A stretch of 59,644 nt of DNA from an uncultured Prevotella sp. (GCA_900554545.1 USHW01000010.1:1-59644), one strand, 5' to 3'; shown: positions 9,248 to 18,552, counted from the stretch's first letter. Numbers and translations are program-made. Notes: generated from the sequence alone by a model not told the origin.

Positions 9248-9255
9248 TACTTTTG
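9248..9255 (+). promoter_or_regulatory. Bacteroidetes -7 promoter element for the AraC gene
   Basis: TACTTTTG matches TAnnTTTG and lies about 68 bp before the ATG at 9323. The expected upstream TTTG is not clear at 19-21 bp, so this is a partial match. Confidence 0.4.
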
Positions 9256-9322
9256 CAGCGGTGGCCGTGGCTTGCGCATGTAGCAGCCTGCCGGGTTGCC
9301 ATGTTAACGGTATTCAAGCGAG

Positions 9323-10234
9323 ATGAAACTGCACGACGACGACATTATCACAATCGGCACGGTTGAGGAATACGCCTCGCTGTTCGGCTGCCCTCCCGTG
9401 CGCCATCCCCTGTTCAGCGTCTGCCGCCTGTCGGAGGTGAGGGATTACGTTCCCGTGGGTAAGCCGGTGCGGCTCGACCTTTACTCCATGGTGGTGAAGG
9501 ACGGCACAACCTGCAATGCGAGGTATGGCTGGCGCGATTATGATTTCTCAAGCGGCTCGATGAGCTTCTTTGCCCCGGGGCAGCTCCACAGCTGGGACGA
9601 AAGCGCCGGCAACACCGGCCGCTGGGGGTGGATGCTGGCCTTTCATCCCGACTTCATACGCAGGCATCCGCTGGGGAGGAAGATTGAGGGGCTGAAATTC
9701 TTTTCCTATGAGGTGAACGAGGCGTTGCACCTGTCGGACGGCGAGCGGCATGTGGTTGAAGGCATAATGGCGAACATCGAGGACGAATACCGCCAGGCCG
9801 TCGACGGGCACACGCAGGCCATCATCGTTTCGCAGCTTGACGTGCTGCTCAACTATTCCGGACGCTTCTATGAGCGGCAGTTCCATACGCGCCGCACCGT
9901 CGAGCCTGACATCGTTGTGCGAGTGAGGGACGCTTTCAGGAAGCACATAGGCGACCGCCGCAAGGGGTTCGTCTCGGTGGCCGCCATAGCCCGTGAGCTG
10001 AACATGTCGCCCCATTACCTCAGCGACATGCTGCGCGTACAGACGGGCATGAACGCCCGGCAGCACATCCACGCCTGCCTGGTGGAGCGTGCCAAGGAGC
10101 TGCTGGTGAACACGCGGCTGTCGGCAAGCGAGATAGCCTACAGCCTGGGCTTCGAGTATCCGCAGCACATGAACCGCCTGTTCAAAAGCAAGACGGGCGT
10201 GACGCCTTTGGAATACAGGAAGAAGAACATGTAA
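9323..10234 (+). CDS. AraC family transcriptional regulator
   Basis: This DNA-binding regulator has 303 residues. The N-terminal about 190 residues look like an AraC-type cupin ligand domain (GSMSFFAPGQLHSWDE). The C-terminal 100 hold the double helix-turn-helix, with first recognition region LNMSPHYLSDMLRVQTGM and second SASEIAYSLGFEYPQHMNRL, closing with the family signature GVTPLEYRK. The reductase gene starts 12 bases after its stop codon, so the two are probably co-transcribed and the regulator may control the reductase. The inducer is unknown. Confidence 0.92.
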   Translation: MKLHDDDIITIGTVEEYASLFGCPPVRHPLFSVCRLSEVRDYVPVGKPVRLDLYSMVVKDGTTCNARYGWRDYDFSSGSMSFFAPGQLHSWDESAGNTGRWGWMLAFHPDFIRRHPLGRKIEGLKFFSYEVNEALHLSDGERHVVEGIMANIEDEYRQAVDGHTQAIIVSQLDVLLNYSGRFYERQFHTRRTVEPDIVVRVRDAFRKHIGDRRKGFVSVAAIARELNMSPHYLSDMLRVQTGMNARQHIHACLVERAKELLVNTRLSASEIAYSLGFEYPQHMNRLFKSKTGVTPLEYRKKNM

Positions 10235-10245
10235 ACTACTACGAT

Positions 10246-11643
10246 ATGGCAAACAAATCAAAAGGCGCGGAGATTACGCGCAGGACGTTCTTCAGGCGGC
10301 TGGGCCTTGCCGGAGCGGCCGCGGGGCTGGCATCGTGCGGCGGAGGAAGGGCCGGCGCCGACGCGCCCGGAGGGGCCATGACCTGCCGCACCGACCCCAA
10401 GACGGGGCGCGGGGTGTCGCTGCTGGGCTACGGCTGCATGAGGTGGCCGCCCCGGACGGAGCCTGCCGAAGACGGAAACCCGGTTGACCAGGAGGCGGTA
10501 AACCGGCTCGTTGACTACGCCATCGCCCACGGCGTAAACTATTTCGACACCGCCCCGGTGTACAGCCAGGGCTGGTCGGAGAAAGTTACGGGGGCGGCCT
10601 TGAAGCGCCATCCGCGGGAGCGGTATTTCATAGCCACGAAGATGTCGGCCGACGCCGACCTGTCCCGTGAGAACATGACGGCCATGTACCGCCGTTCGCT
10701 CGCCGACTTGCAGGTTGACTACATCGACTATTACCTGCTCAACGCCATCGGAGGGGGAGGCATGGAGATGTTCAACAGGCGTTTCATGGACAACGGCATG
10801 CTGGATTTCCTGCTCGGGGAGCGCGACAAGGGGCGGATAAGGCACCTCGGGTGGTCGTTCCACGGTGACATAGACGTGTTCGACAAGGTGCTCGGTATGC
10901 ACCCCGCGGTGCATTGGGACTTCGTGCAGATACAGCTCAACTATGTCGACTGGAGGCACGCCGCCGCTTACAATTCCGACTGGCAGGCCGCCATGGGCGA
11001 CGATACCAACGCCGAATACCTGTACGGCGAGCTGGCCGAACGCGGCATACCGGTGGTAGTGATGGAGCCTCTGCTCGGCGGAAGGCTGGCCGGAGTGACG
11101 CAGGACGTGCTGGCGGATATGAAGCGCAGGCGGCCCGGCGACTCGGCGGCGGCGTGGGCTTTCCGCTTCGCAGGCTCGCTGCCGGGCGTGCTGACGGTGC
11201 TCAGCGGCATGACATACAAGGAGCACCTTCAGGACAACCTGCGCACGTTCTCGCCGCTCGAGCCGCTATCCGGCGAGGAGCTTGGCTTCCTCGAGGACGT
11301 GGCGCGGCGCATGGCCGACAGCAAGAACATACCCTGCACCGCCTGCGGATACTGCATGCCGTGCCCCTACGGGGTTGACATACCGGCGCTGTTCGTCCAC
11401 TACAACAAGTGCGTCAACCACGGGCTGGTTGTCAGCGACAGGCTTGACAGCCGCTACGCCGAGGCAAGGCGCGCCTTCCTTATAGGCTACGACCGCAGCG
11501 CGCCGCGGCTGCGGCAGGCCGCCCGCTGCATAGGCTGCGGACAATGCGCGCCGAAGTGCCCCCAGGGCATCGACATACCGTCGCAGATGAGGTTCATCGA
11601 CGACTACGTGGAGCAGTTGAGGCGCGCCGCGCCCGGCCTCTGA
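10246..11643 (+). CDS. Exported aldo/keto reductase with C-terminal 4Fe-4S motifs (Tat lipoprotein)
   Basis: This 465-residue protein combines an aldo/keto reductase TIM barrel with a ferredoxin-like tail. The N-terminus has a twin-arginine signal (TRRTFFRRLGLAG, Arg12-Arg13) running into a lipobox-like GLASC (Cys31), so it is probably exported folded and membrane-anchored. The barrel shows LGYGCMRWP, FDTAPVYSQGWSE (catalytic Asp and Tyr region) and YIDYYLLN. The C-terminus has two cysteine sets, CTACGYCMPCPYGVDIP and CIGCGQCAPKCPQGIDIP, typical of 4Fe-4S cluster binding. Cofactor-loaded export fits the Tat signal. The substrate is unknown. It follows the AraC gene closely and ends in a strong hairpin terminator. 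Confidence 0.9.
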   Translation: MANKSKGAEITRRTFFRRLGLAGAAAGLASCGGGRAGADAPGGAMTCRTDPKTGRGVSLLGYGCMRWPPRTEPAEDGNPVDQEAVNRLVDYAIAHGVNYFDTAPVYSQGWSEKVTGAALKRHPRERYFIATKMSADADLSRENMTAMYRRSLADLQVDYIDYYLLNAIGGGGMEMFNRRFMDNGMLDFLLGERDKGRIRHLGWSFHGDIDVFDKVLGMHPAVHWDFVQIQLNYVDWRHAAAYNSDWQAAMGDDTNAEYLYGELAERGIPVVVMEPLLGGRLAGVTQDVLADMKRRRPGDSAAAWAFRFAGSLPGVLTVLSGMTYKEHLQDNLRTFSPLEPLSGEELGFLEDVARRMADSKNIPCTACGYCMPCPYGVDIPALFVHYNKCVNHGLVVSDRLDSRYAEARRAFLIGYDRSAPRLRQAARCIGCGQCAPKCPQGIDIPSQMRFIDDYVEQLRRAAPGL

Positions 11644-11672
11644 CGTGTTTCCGGCCTGCCGCCGTTAGCCTC

Positions 11673-11720
11673 GCGAAAAGCCGCCTTCCACCGCGTGGAA
11701 GGCGGCTTTTCGCATTGTAA
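11673..11720 (+). terminator. Intrinsic terminator after the reductase
   Basis: A 19-bp perfect stem (arms 11673-11691 and 11695-11713) encloses a 3-nt CGC loop and includes the T-rich run CTTTT in its 3' arm. It lies 30 bases after the reductase stop codon. The core word AAAAGCCGCC resembles the dispersed repeat seen elsewhere in the window. Confidence 0.75.
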
Positions 11721-11834
11721 AACGCGGCCTCTTGCAACGCGCTGTGAATGAGGCTGTTGCGCGGACAGTCGTAGGCGGCTGCCGTGCGGCGATGATTTTT
11801 CACGCTGATATCGCTGTATGTCAGCGTTTTTTCG

Positions 11835-11842
11835 TAATTTTG
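11835..11842 (+). promoter_or_regulatory. Bacteroidetes -7 promoter element for argS
   Basis: TAATTTTG matches TAnnTTTG 58 bp before the argS start. No TTTG stands at the right distance, although a T-run at 11796-11800 is nearby. Between this element and argS lies an A/T-rich leader with the repeated word AACTCTTAA. Confidence 0.45.
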
Positions 11843-11899
11843 CACGCGCTAAAAAGTAACTTTCTTAATTCTTAACTCTTAACTCTTAATTTGCATAAG

Positions 11900-13717
11900 A
11901 TGGATATTGCTAATCAGATAAGCCGCTCGGCGCAGGCCGCAGTGAAGGCACTCTACGGGCAGGACGTGCCCGAAAAGATGATACAGTTGCAGAAGACGAA
12001 GCGCGAGTTTGAGGGACATTTGACGTTAGTGGTGTTCCCCCTGCTGAAGACTTCGCGCAAGAAGCCGGAAGACACGGCCGAGGACATAGGCCGCTGGTTA
12101 GTTGAGAACGAGCCGGCCGTGGCGTCATACAACGTGGTAAAGGGCTTCTTGAACATCGTTGTGTCGCCGCAGGCGTGGCTGTCGCTGCTCGCCGACATCA
12201 ACGCCGACGAGCATTACGGCGAGGTGAAGGCCGCGGACGACGCTCCGCTGGTGATGATTGAATACTCGTCGCCCAACACCAACAAGCCGCTCCACCTCGG
12301 CCACGTGCGCAACAACCTGCTTGGCTGGAGCCTGGCGCAGATAATGCAGGCCAACGGCAACCGCGTGGTGAAGACCAACATCGTTAACGACCGCGGCATA
12401 CACATCTGCAAGTCGATGCTGGCCTGGCTGAAATACGGCAACGGCGAGACGCCCGAAACGAGCGGAAAGAAGGGCGACCACCTCATCGGCGACTACTACG
12501 TGGCCTTTGACAAGCACTACCGCGAGGAGGTGAAAGAGCTTACGGCCAAGTTCACAGCCGAGGGAATGACCGGCGAGGAGGCCGAGAAGCGCGCCAAGGA
12601 AGAGGCTCCGCTCATCAAGGAAGCCCACGAGATGCTCGTGAAGTGGGAGCAGGGCGACCCGGAAGTGCGCGCCCTGTGGGAGAAGATGAACTCATGGGTG
12701 TACGCCGGTTTCGACGAGACTTACAAGGCGCTCGGCGTAGGCTTCGACAAGATATACTACGAGTCGCAGACTTACCTCAAAGGCAAGGCCAAGGTGGAAG
12801 AGGGCTTGGAGAAGGGACTTTTCTTCCGCAAGGACGACGGCAGCGTGTGGGCCGACCTCACTGACGAGGGCCTCGACCAGAAACTGCTGCTCCGCTCGGA
12901 CGGCACGTCGGTCTACATGACGCAGGACATCGGCACCGCCGAGATGCGCTTCAACGACTACCCCATAGACAAGATGATTTACGTCGTTGGCAACGAGCAG
13001 AACTACCACTTCCAGGTTCTCTCAATCCTGCTCGACCGCCTCGGCTTCAAGTGGGGCAAGGAGCTGGTGCACTTCTCTTACGGAATGGTGGAGCTGCCCA
13101 ACGGAAAGATGAAGAGCCGCGAGGGAACGGTGGTTGACGCCGACGACCTCATTGCCGAAATGATTAAGGACGCGCGGCAGACGAGCGAGGAGCTGGGCAA
13201 GTTCAGCGACATGACCGAGGAGGAACGCTCGAACGTGGCACGCATCGTGGGCATGGGAGCGCTCAAATACTTCATCCTGAAGGTTGACGCAAGAAAGAAC
13301 ATGTTGTTCAACCCCGAGGAGTCAATCGACTTCAACGGCAACACGGGTCCGTTCATCCAGTACACCTATGCACGCATCCGCAGCATCATGCGCAAGGCCA
13401 AGGAGCAGGGCATCGACATTCCCTCGACGCTCGACGGCACGTATCCCGTAAACCAGAAGGAGACCGAACTGATACAGAAAATGGCCGAATACGGCGCCGC
13501 CGTGCGCCAGGCCGGCACCGACTACAGCCCCAGCGGCATAGCCAACTACTGCTACGAGCTGACCAAGGAGTTCAACCAGTTCTACCATGACTACAGCATC
13601 CTCGGCGCCGACAGCAACGAGGAGAAAGTGCTCCGCCTTGTCCTTGCAGCCAATGTGGCGAAGACACTCCGCAATGGAATGTCATTATTAGGCATCGAAA
13701 TGCCGGAAAGAATGTAA
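11900..13717 (+). CDS. argS: Arginyl-tRNA synthetase
   Basis: This class I synthetase charges tRNA-Arg with arginine in the cytoplasm. The 605-residue product has the N-terminal Add-1 (Arg-tRNA-synt N) domain, the HIGH-like signature PLHLGHVRNN at about residue 131, the KMSKS-equivalent KMKSREG at about residue 403, and the DALR anticodon-binding domain at the C-terminus (GPFIQYTYARIRSIMRKA onward). The ATG at 11900 gives the usual MDIANQIS-type start. A TTG three codons earlier is in frame but unlikely. A G+C-rich hairpin around CTCCCCGAGGGGAG follows at about 13740-13758 without a clear T-run. Confidence 0.96.
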   Translation: MDIANQISRSAQAAVKALYGQDVPEKMIQLQKTKREFEGHLTLVVFPLLKTSRKKPEDTAEDIGRWLVENEPAVASYNVVKGFLNIVVSPQAWLSLLADINADEHYGEVKAADDAPLVMIEYSSPNTNKPLHLGHVRNNLLGWSLAQIMQANGNRVVKTNIVNDRGIHICKSMLAWLKYGNGETPETSGKKGDHLIGDYYVAFDKHYREEVKELTAKFTAEGMTGEEAEKRAKEEAPLIKEAHEMLVKWEQGDPEVRALWEKMNSWVYAGFDETYKALGVGFDKIYYESQTYLKGKAKVEEGLEKGLFFRKDDGSVWADLTDEGLDQKLLLRSDGTSVYMTQDIGTAEMRFNDYPIDKMIYVVGNEQNYHFQVLSILLDRLGFKWGKELVHFSYGMVELPNGKMKSREGTVVDADDLIAEMIKDARQTSEELGKFSDMTEEERSNVARIVGMGALKYFILKVDARKNMLFNPEESIDFNGNTGPFIQYTYARIRSIMRKAKEQGIDIPSTLDGTYPVNQKETELIQKMAEYGAAVRQAGTDYSPSGIANYCYELTKEFNQFYHDYSILGADSNEEKVLRLVLAANVAKTLRNGMSLLGIEMPERM

Positions 13718-13850
13718 TGAAGCCCCCTCCTAACCTCCCCGAGGGGAGGAGAGGGCGTACGCCGTAATAATTAAAAGTAAAGAGTTAATAGGGCCACTTG
13801 CCGGTGCATCAGGCCTATTCGGCTCATTGGGCATATATTCCAATCAACCC

Positions 13851-14318
13851 ATGCAAAAAGGAATTGTCAATCCTCCCGATTATCGTAATGACACGGTGCT
13901 TCCTCTTCCGCCGGAAGTTTCGGCCGATGCGTGGGCCGTTGACGCGGCGTGCAGCGGCAATCCGGGCAAGATGGAGTACCGCTGCATCGACCTTGCCACG
14001 GGGGCGCAGGTGTTCCATTTCGGCCCCGTCTACGGCACAAACAACATCGGGGAGTTCCTCGCCATCGTCCACGCCCTCGCCCTCATGGAGCAGAAAGGAC
14101 TGAGCAAGACCATCTACAGCGACAGCTTCACGGCCATAACGTGGGTGAGGAAGGCGCAGTGTAAAACCAAATTAGAGCACAACGCACGGACGGCGCAGCT
14201 GCACAGCATCATCCTCCGCGCCGAGACATGGCTCAAGACGCACCCCTTCCGCGTGCCTGTAATACAGTGGGACACGCGCTCGTGGGGCGACATCCCCGCC
14301 GACTTCGGGCGGAAATGA
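13851..14318 (+). CDS. RNase H-fold protein (RNase HI-like)
   Basis: This small protein of 155 residues has an RNase H fold and probably cleaves the RNA strand of RNA-DNA hybrids. The catalytic carboxylates can be followed: Asp in VDAACSGNPGKMEY, Glu in NNIGEFLAIVHALA, and Asp in IYSDSFTAITWVR. The length is typical of stand-alone RNase HI, though the N-terminal strand differs from the usual sequence. I chose the ATG at 13851 because translation from 13827 would start in repeat-like intergenic sequence. It is followed by a strong hairpin shared with the convergent restriction-modification operon. Confidence 0.85.
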   Translation: MQKGIVNPPDYRNDTVLPLPPEVSADAWAVDAACSGNPGKMEYRCIDLATGAQVFHFGPVYGTNNIGEFLAIVHALALMEQKGLSKTIYSDSFTAITWVRKAQCKTKLEHNARTAQLHSIILRAETWLKTHPFRVPVIQWDTRSWGDIPADFGRK

Positions 14319-14385
14319 CCCCCTGACAGTAACTGCCTGACAGTCAACAGCCCCGCAATCCACGGCTTTTCAAGCCGCAAAACAC

Positions 14386-14438
14386 GGCCTTTCGTGCGCC
14401 AATCCACGGCTTTCCGGCGCACGAAAGGCCGCCTTTTT
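14386..14438. terminator. Bidirectional-type terminator hairpin between RNase H and the R-M operon
   Basis: Perfect 15-bp arms (14386-14400 and 14416-14430, GGCCTTTCGTGCGCC and its complement) flank a 15-nt loop and are followed by CTTTTTCTG on the plus strand. It sits between convergent genes. The arms contain ACGGCCTTTCG, a form of the dispersed repeat at 18464, 23465 and 49900. Confidence 0.7.
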
Positions 14439-14486
14439 CTGTATAACGTCCCGGCGTTGCCATGCCTGCCGCCTTGTTGTGAACCG

Positions 14487-15191
14487 TCACAACATCATGC
14501 GTTCAAGTTTCGTTTTCCATTCCTCCCATCTCGGCATTTCCTGTTTCAGCAGTCCGTAAAACGCCTTTGTATGGTTTTTATGTACCAGATGGCAAAGCTC
14601 ATGGGTTATGACGTATTCAATGCAGATGCGTGGGGCGCACACAAGCCGTGGGTTAAGGTATATCCGTCCCGACGGAGTGCAGCTGCCCCATCTTGTCTTC
14701 ATCTCCTTCAGCAGTAGGGCGGAGGGCTGCACGCCGTAACGCTTGAAGCGCGATATGAGCGGAGCGGCATACTCGCGGAACTTCACTTCCGCCCTTTGCC
14801 TGTACCATGCGCACAGCAAGGCGCGCGCGTCGGTCTTGTGGCGGCAGGCTATTTCGAGAATGTTGCCTTTATAATGCACTCCTGCGTGCTCGCTTTCCAC
14901 CACGCGCAACATGTATTGCCGCCCGAGATACAGGTGCGACTCGCCGCTTACGTATCTTCTTTCGGGGGTATGCACGCCTAACGACTTGAAGTAGCGTTGT
15001 TGCCTGCATATCCATGCCGCACGGCGGTGTACGTGTAGGCGGATGTCCTCCAACTGTGCGTCAGCCGGGGCTTTCACCTCTACGGAGCAGTCGGGACGGA
15101 CGGTTATGCCCAGCGTCTTGCGCGGCGCGAACGTCACGGTATATGCCACTACGGCCGTTCCGAAGATTATGCTGTCACTCACTTTATCCAT
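14487..15191 (-). CDS. YgjP/DUF45-family M48-like metallopeptidase
   Basis: This protein of about 235 residues is a predicted zinc metallopeptidase of the YgjP (SprT-like/M48-related) family. The zinc site is the HExxH motif HELCH within YVITHELCHLVHKNHTKAF, and the preceding MKTRWGSCTPSGRIYLNP is the strongest family signature. Its start overlaps the 3' end of hsdR by 13 bases, so it is co-translated as the last gene of the type I restriction-modification operon. Genes of this family are often found next to type I hsdR genes. The role there is not established. Confidence 0.85.
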   Translation of the reverse strand: MDKVSDSIIFGTAVVAYTVTFAPRKTLGITVRPDCSVEVKAPADAQLEDIRLHVHRRAAWICRQQRYFKSLGVHTPERRYVSGESHLYLGRQYMLRVVESEHAGVHYKGNILEIACRHKTDARALLCAWYRQRAEVKFREYAAPLISRFKRYGVQPSALLLKEMKTRWGSCTPSGRIYLNPRLVCAPRICIEYVITHELCHLVHKNHTKAFYGLLKQEMPRWEEWKTKLERMML

Positions 15192-18100
15192 AGCTTCGCT
15201 ACGTCCACGCATCCGTCGATAATCACGTCCATGTCGTCAAACGGGAACTTGAGGTTGTATTTGCGCTTTACCTCGTCGATAAGGTAGTCCTCTAATTCTA
15301 TCTTCATGCGCCCGATGATGTCCGACTTCGACTGCCAGTCAACCAGAACGTTCCCGTCTATAACTAACGTTTTGTTGATTATTTCGTCAAAACGCCTTGT
15401 CGTTTCCAAGGCCATTTGGCACAAGTCAAGCCCCGTGTCGGCGAAAATCCGCTGGTAAGTCTCGAGCGTTATTCCGTAATACGCTTTGCCGGCGTTGTTG
15501 TGCCGGAGTTCGCCGGGCAGGTCTTTGTCCGTGTGCGCCAGCACGTCTTCCTTGTATTTGGACACGCGTTTGAGGTATTCTATTTCGCTGATGCGCCCCT
15601 GTTCATACGCCTCTATTGTCTCTTTAAGCAGCTGCGAGAACTTTTTGTAGAACACGGGGTCGGTGTCCATCCTCTCGGTGATGAACTTGTTGGTGCGCGA
15701 TGCTATCGTGTCGGCCTTCGCCGCCGTGCCTACAATCTTCTCTACCTCCTGCTCGAACGCCTCGGTGTCAAAGATGTTGACAAGTTCGGTGATAGGTTTT
15801 GCCGTGCCGCTTTCCACGTGGCGGTTAATCAGTTTCTGTATCTGGCCCTCGTATTGCTTGTAGTCCACGGCGTCTGAGAAGCGCAGCTGGACGGCCTTGC
15901 GCAGCTTCACAAACATGTTCAGGTCGTCTTTATACCGTTTGATTTCGTCTTCCGGCGTGGCGTCGTGGAACTCACGCGTTGAAAGGGCTATCTTCAGGCA
16001 CGACGCGTATGCCGTAAGCCGCTCGTAAAACTCCTGTCTGCGGTCTTCCATCCTCAGCGACCGGGCGTATGCCTCAAGGTCGCGCTTGTTGGCGATGGTC
16101 TTGAACAAGTCCCACAGGTCTGAGTATTTTTGCGGCAGCTTGCCTGTTTCGGTGCTAACGTCGAGCATCGTGTCCTGAAACTCAAGGCGTTCCTCGTCGT
16201 CGTAGTCGGAGTAAAGCTCAAGGGCGTCGTCAAGCTCTTTCAGCACACCGTAATAGTCGATGATGTACCCGAACTCCTTGTCGTCGCACGTGCGGTTGAC
16301 CCTCGCCACGGCCTGAAGCAGCGTGTGGCCGTTAAGCCTGCGGTCAAGGTACATCACGACGACCTTCGGTTCGTCAAAGCCTGTCAGCAACTTGTCCACG
16401 ACAATCATTATTTCGGGCTGCTCCCGGTCTTTGAACCTTGCTATGAGGTTGTCCTGATACTTCTTGGGAGTGCCGTGTTCGTCCATCATCTTTTTCCAAT
16501 ACGCCTTCACGTCTTCCGGCGTGTCGCCGTAAGGAGTTTCCTCTCCTTCGCGTGTATCGGGCGGAGTTATCAGCACTTCTGACGACACAAGGCCGATTTC
16601 GTCCAAGTATTTCTTGTACATCACGGCAACGCTTTTCCTCGGCGTTACGAGCATCCCCTTGAAGCCCGTGCCCTGCCAGTTGTTGCGGTAATGCTCAGAC
16701 ACGTCCCACGCGATTGAATACACGCGCTGCTCCGTCTGGTTGACAAGGTCGGTGCGCGAGTATTTCTTTTTCAGGTCGGCGGTCTGCTGTTCGTTCAGGT
16801 CTTCGCAAACCTTGGCGAAGAAGTCGTCAACAGCCCCCTCGTGAACCGTCTGCGGCACTATCCGCCCCTCGTAAAGCAGGGGCACAACGGCGCCGTCGCT
16901 GACGGCCTGGCGCACCGTGTAGACCGGCCTGATTATGCCGCCGAAAGTCCGCGCCGTGTTCTTTTCCTTCTTCATCAGCGGCGTTCCCGTGAACGCTATC
17001 TTGCAGGCGTTGGGCAGCACCTTGTCCATCTTTATCGCCATTTCCTTGTACTGGCTGCGGTGGGCCTCGTCAATGAGGATGAATATGTCAGGGTCGGTCA
17101 GCGGATGCTTCATCCGCTTCACGGCGGTTTCAAACTTGTTGATGATTGTAGTGATGACGGCGTCGGTTCCGCTGTCAAGCAGTTCGCCAAGGTTTTTGCC
17201 CGTTGTGGCGTTCACCACGTCGCGGCCGCACTTCCTGAACGTTTTTGTTATCTGGCTGTCAAGGTCGGTGCGGTCGGTCACCATCACGATTTTCGGGTTC
17301 CGGATAGTCTTCTCCTGAGCTATGGCCTGCGCCAGCATTACCATTGTAAGCGACTTTCCGCTGCCCTGCGTGTGCCACACCACACCGCCGCGGCGCTTTC
17401 CGTTGTCAACCGTCTTGACGCGTTCTATTATCTCCTTCACAGCGAAATACTGCTGATAACGCGCCACTTTCTTTATGCCGCCGTCGTAAACCGTGAAGTT
17501 GTGTATCATGTCGAGCAGCCTGTCAGGCCGGCACAGGCCGTACAGATACTTGTCTTGCTCCGTAGGTAACAGCTCTTCACGCCCCCTCTCGTCGAAGTAT
17601 GCGCGGACGTAACGGAAGCGGCCGCCGAACAGGTGGCTTGTCTTTTCCGCGTCGAGCCTGCTGTTCACAAGTCCGTAAAGCCGCTGTCCGTACAGGCTTT
17701 CGTCCTCTTTCGAAGTGAACATCTCCGTCCATTTGCACCAGAACTTTGCCGGAGTGCCCGTCGTGGCGTAAGTTCCGTAACTGTTGCCGATGCCCAACAG
17801 CAGCGCGCTGTAAACGTAGAGGCCGCGTATTCCGTCGTCTTTCTGGTTGCGCAGGTGCTGCGATACGGCCTGCTCCTGCGCCCCTTTCACGTCGGGCCGC
17901 TTGCATTCTATGACAACAAGCGGTATGCCGTTGACAAACAGCACGATGTCAGGGCGGTAAGTGTCGGCGCAGCCCGTGCGCGTGACGGCAAACTCTTCGG
18001 TCACATGGTAGGCGTTCCGCTCGGGATGCTCCCAGTCGACGAAGCGCATGGTGTAGCTTTTCTTGTCGCCGTCGATGCTCTGCTCGAAAGCCTTGCCCAA

Positions 18101-18418
18101 GGTCAGCATGTTGTACACGGCCTCGTTACCGCTGACATATCCGTTTTCCATCGGCACGTTGCGCATGGCGAGCACGCCGTTCTCTATGTTCTGCTCGGAA
18201 AACAGTTCCTCCCTGTTCCTGTTCACGCGTATCGAGTTTATGCGCCTCAGCTGGTTGCGCAGCACGTCTTCCAGCAGCACGGCCGACAGCTTGCCGCCGC
18301 GCATGGCCAAGGCTTCGTCAGGCGTAAGGTACTCATACCCTATCTTCTGCAACATCTGCAACGCCGGTATCTGGCTTATATGGTCTTCCTTGAATGAAAT
18401 GCCTCGAATGCTATCCAT
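15179..18418 (-). CDS. hsdR: Type I restriction enzyme R subunit
   Basis: HsdR is the motor and nuclease subunit. With HsdM and HsdS it translocates unmodified DNA in an ATP-dependent way and cleaves it. The 1079-residue product shows the N-terminal nuclease core (Asp in RPDIVLF, then VVIECKRP, about residues 155-175), Walker A HTQGSGKSLTM near residue 352, DEAH box LIDEAHRSQY near 449, motif III FTGTPL, and helicase domain 2 with motif VI LLQAVARVNRT. The C-terminal helical region for complex assembly is present. It looks intact. It lies 181 bp after hsdS, a gap filled with the dispersed ACGGCCTTTTG repeat. Confidence 0.96.
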   Translation of the reverse strand: MDSIRGISFKEDHISQIPALQMLQKIGYEYLTPDEALAMRGGKLSAVLLEDVLRNQLRRINSIRVNRNREELFSEQNIENGVLAMRNVPMENGYVSGNEAVYNMLTLGKAFEQSIDGDKKSYTMRFVDWEHPERNAYHVTEEFAVTRTGCADTYRPDIVLFVNGIPLVVIECKRPDVKGAQEQAVSQHLRNQKDDGIRGLYVYSALLLGIGNSYGTYATTGTPAKFWCKWTEMFTSKEDESLYGQRLYGLVNSRLDAEKTSHLFGGRFRYVRAYFDERGREELLPTEQDKYLYGLCRPDRLLDMIHNFTVYDGGIKKVARYQQYFAVKEIIERVKTVDNGKRRGGVVWHTQGSGKSLTMVMLAQAIAQEKTIRNPKIVMVTDRTDLDSQITKTFRKCGRDVVNATTGKNLGELLDSGTDAVITTIINKFETAVKRMKHPLTDPDIFILIDEAHRSQYKEMAIKMDKVLPNACKIAFTGTPLMKKEKNTARTFGGIIRPVYTVRQAVSDGAVVPLLYEGRIVPQTVHEGAVDDFFAKVCEDLNEQQTADLKKKYSRTDLVNQTEQRVYSIAWDVSEHYRNNWQGTGFKGMLVTPRKSVAVMYKKYLDEIGLVSSEVLITPPDTREGEETPYGDTPEDVKAYWKKMMDEHGTPKKYQDNLIARFKDREQPEIMIVVDKLLTGFDEPKVVVMYLDRRLNGHTLLQAVARVNRTCDDKEFGYIIDYYGVLKELDDALELYSDYDDEERLEFQDTMLDVSTETGKLPQKYSDLWDLFKTIANKRDLEAYARSLRMEDRRQEFYERLTAYASCLKIALSTREFHDATPEDEIKRYKDDLNMFVKLRKAVQLRFSDAVDYKQYEGQIQKLINRHVESGTAKPITELVNIFDTEAFEQEVEKIVGTAAKADTIASRTNKFITERMDTDPVFYKKFSQLLKETIEAYEQGRISEIEYLKRVSKYKEDVLAHTDKDLPGELRHNNAGKAYYGITLETYQRIFADTGLDLCQMALETTRRFDEIINKTLVIDGNVLVDWQSKSDIIGRMKIELEDYLIDEVKRKYNLKFPFDDMDVIIDGCVDVAKLWIK

Positions 18419-18463
18419 GTTTGTTTTTGTTTTGAATGTCTATCTTGCTCTAAATCAACACCT

Positions 18464-18552
18464 TCCGCGAACACGGCCTTTCGCTTTCCAAAAGGCCGCC
18501 TTTTGCCGCGTAAAATATGACCTTTTGCAGGGCGAAACACGGCCTTTTGAAT
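18464..18552. repeat. Dispersed ACGGCCTTTTG-type repeat between hsdS and hsdR
   Basis: The gap contains ACACGGCCTTTCGC, AAAAGGCCGCCTTTTG, CCTTTTGCAGGGCGAAA and ACACGGCCTTTTGAA as alternating direct and inverted words of about 20-25 bp. The same words occur at 23465-23572 and, diverged, at 49900-49994. No gene is visible here. Confidence 0.65.

Noticed and set aside
10258..11226. 322-residue minus-strand frame opposite the aldo-keto reductase
   Set aside because: His- and Arg-rich antisense shadow; the plus-strand protein has clear motifs.
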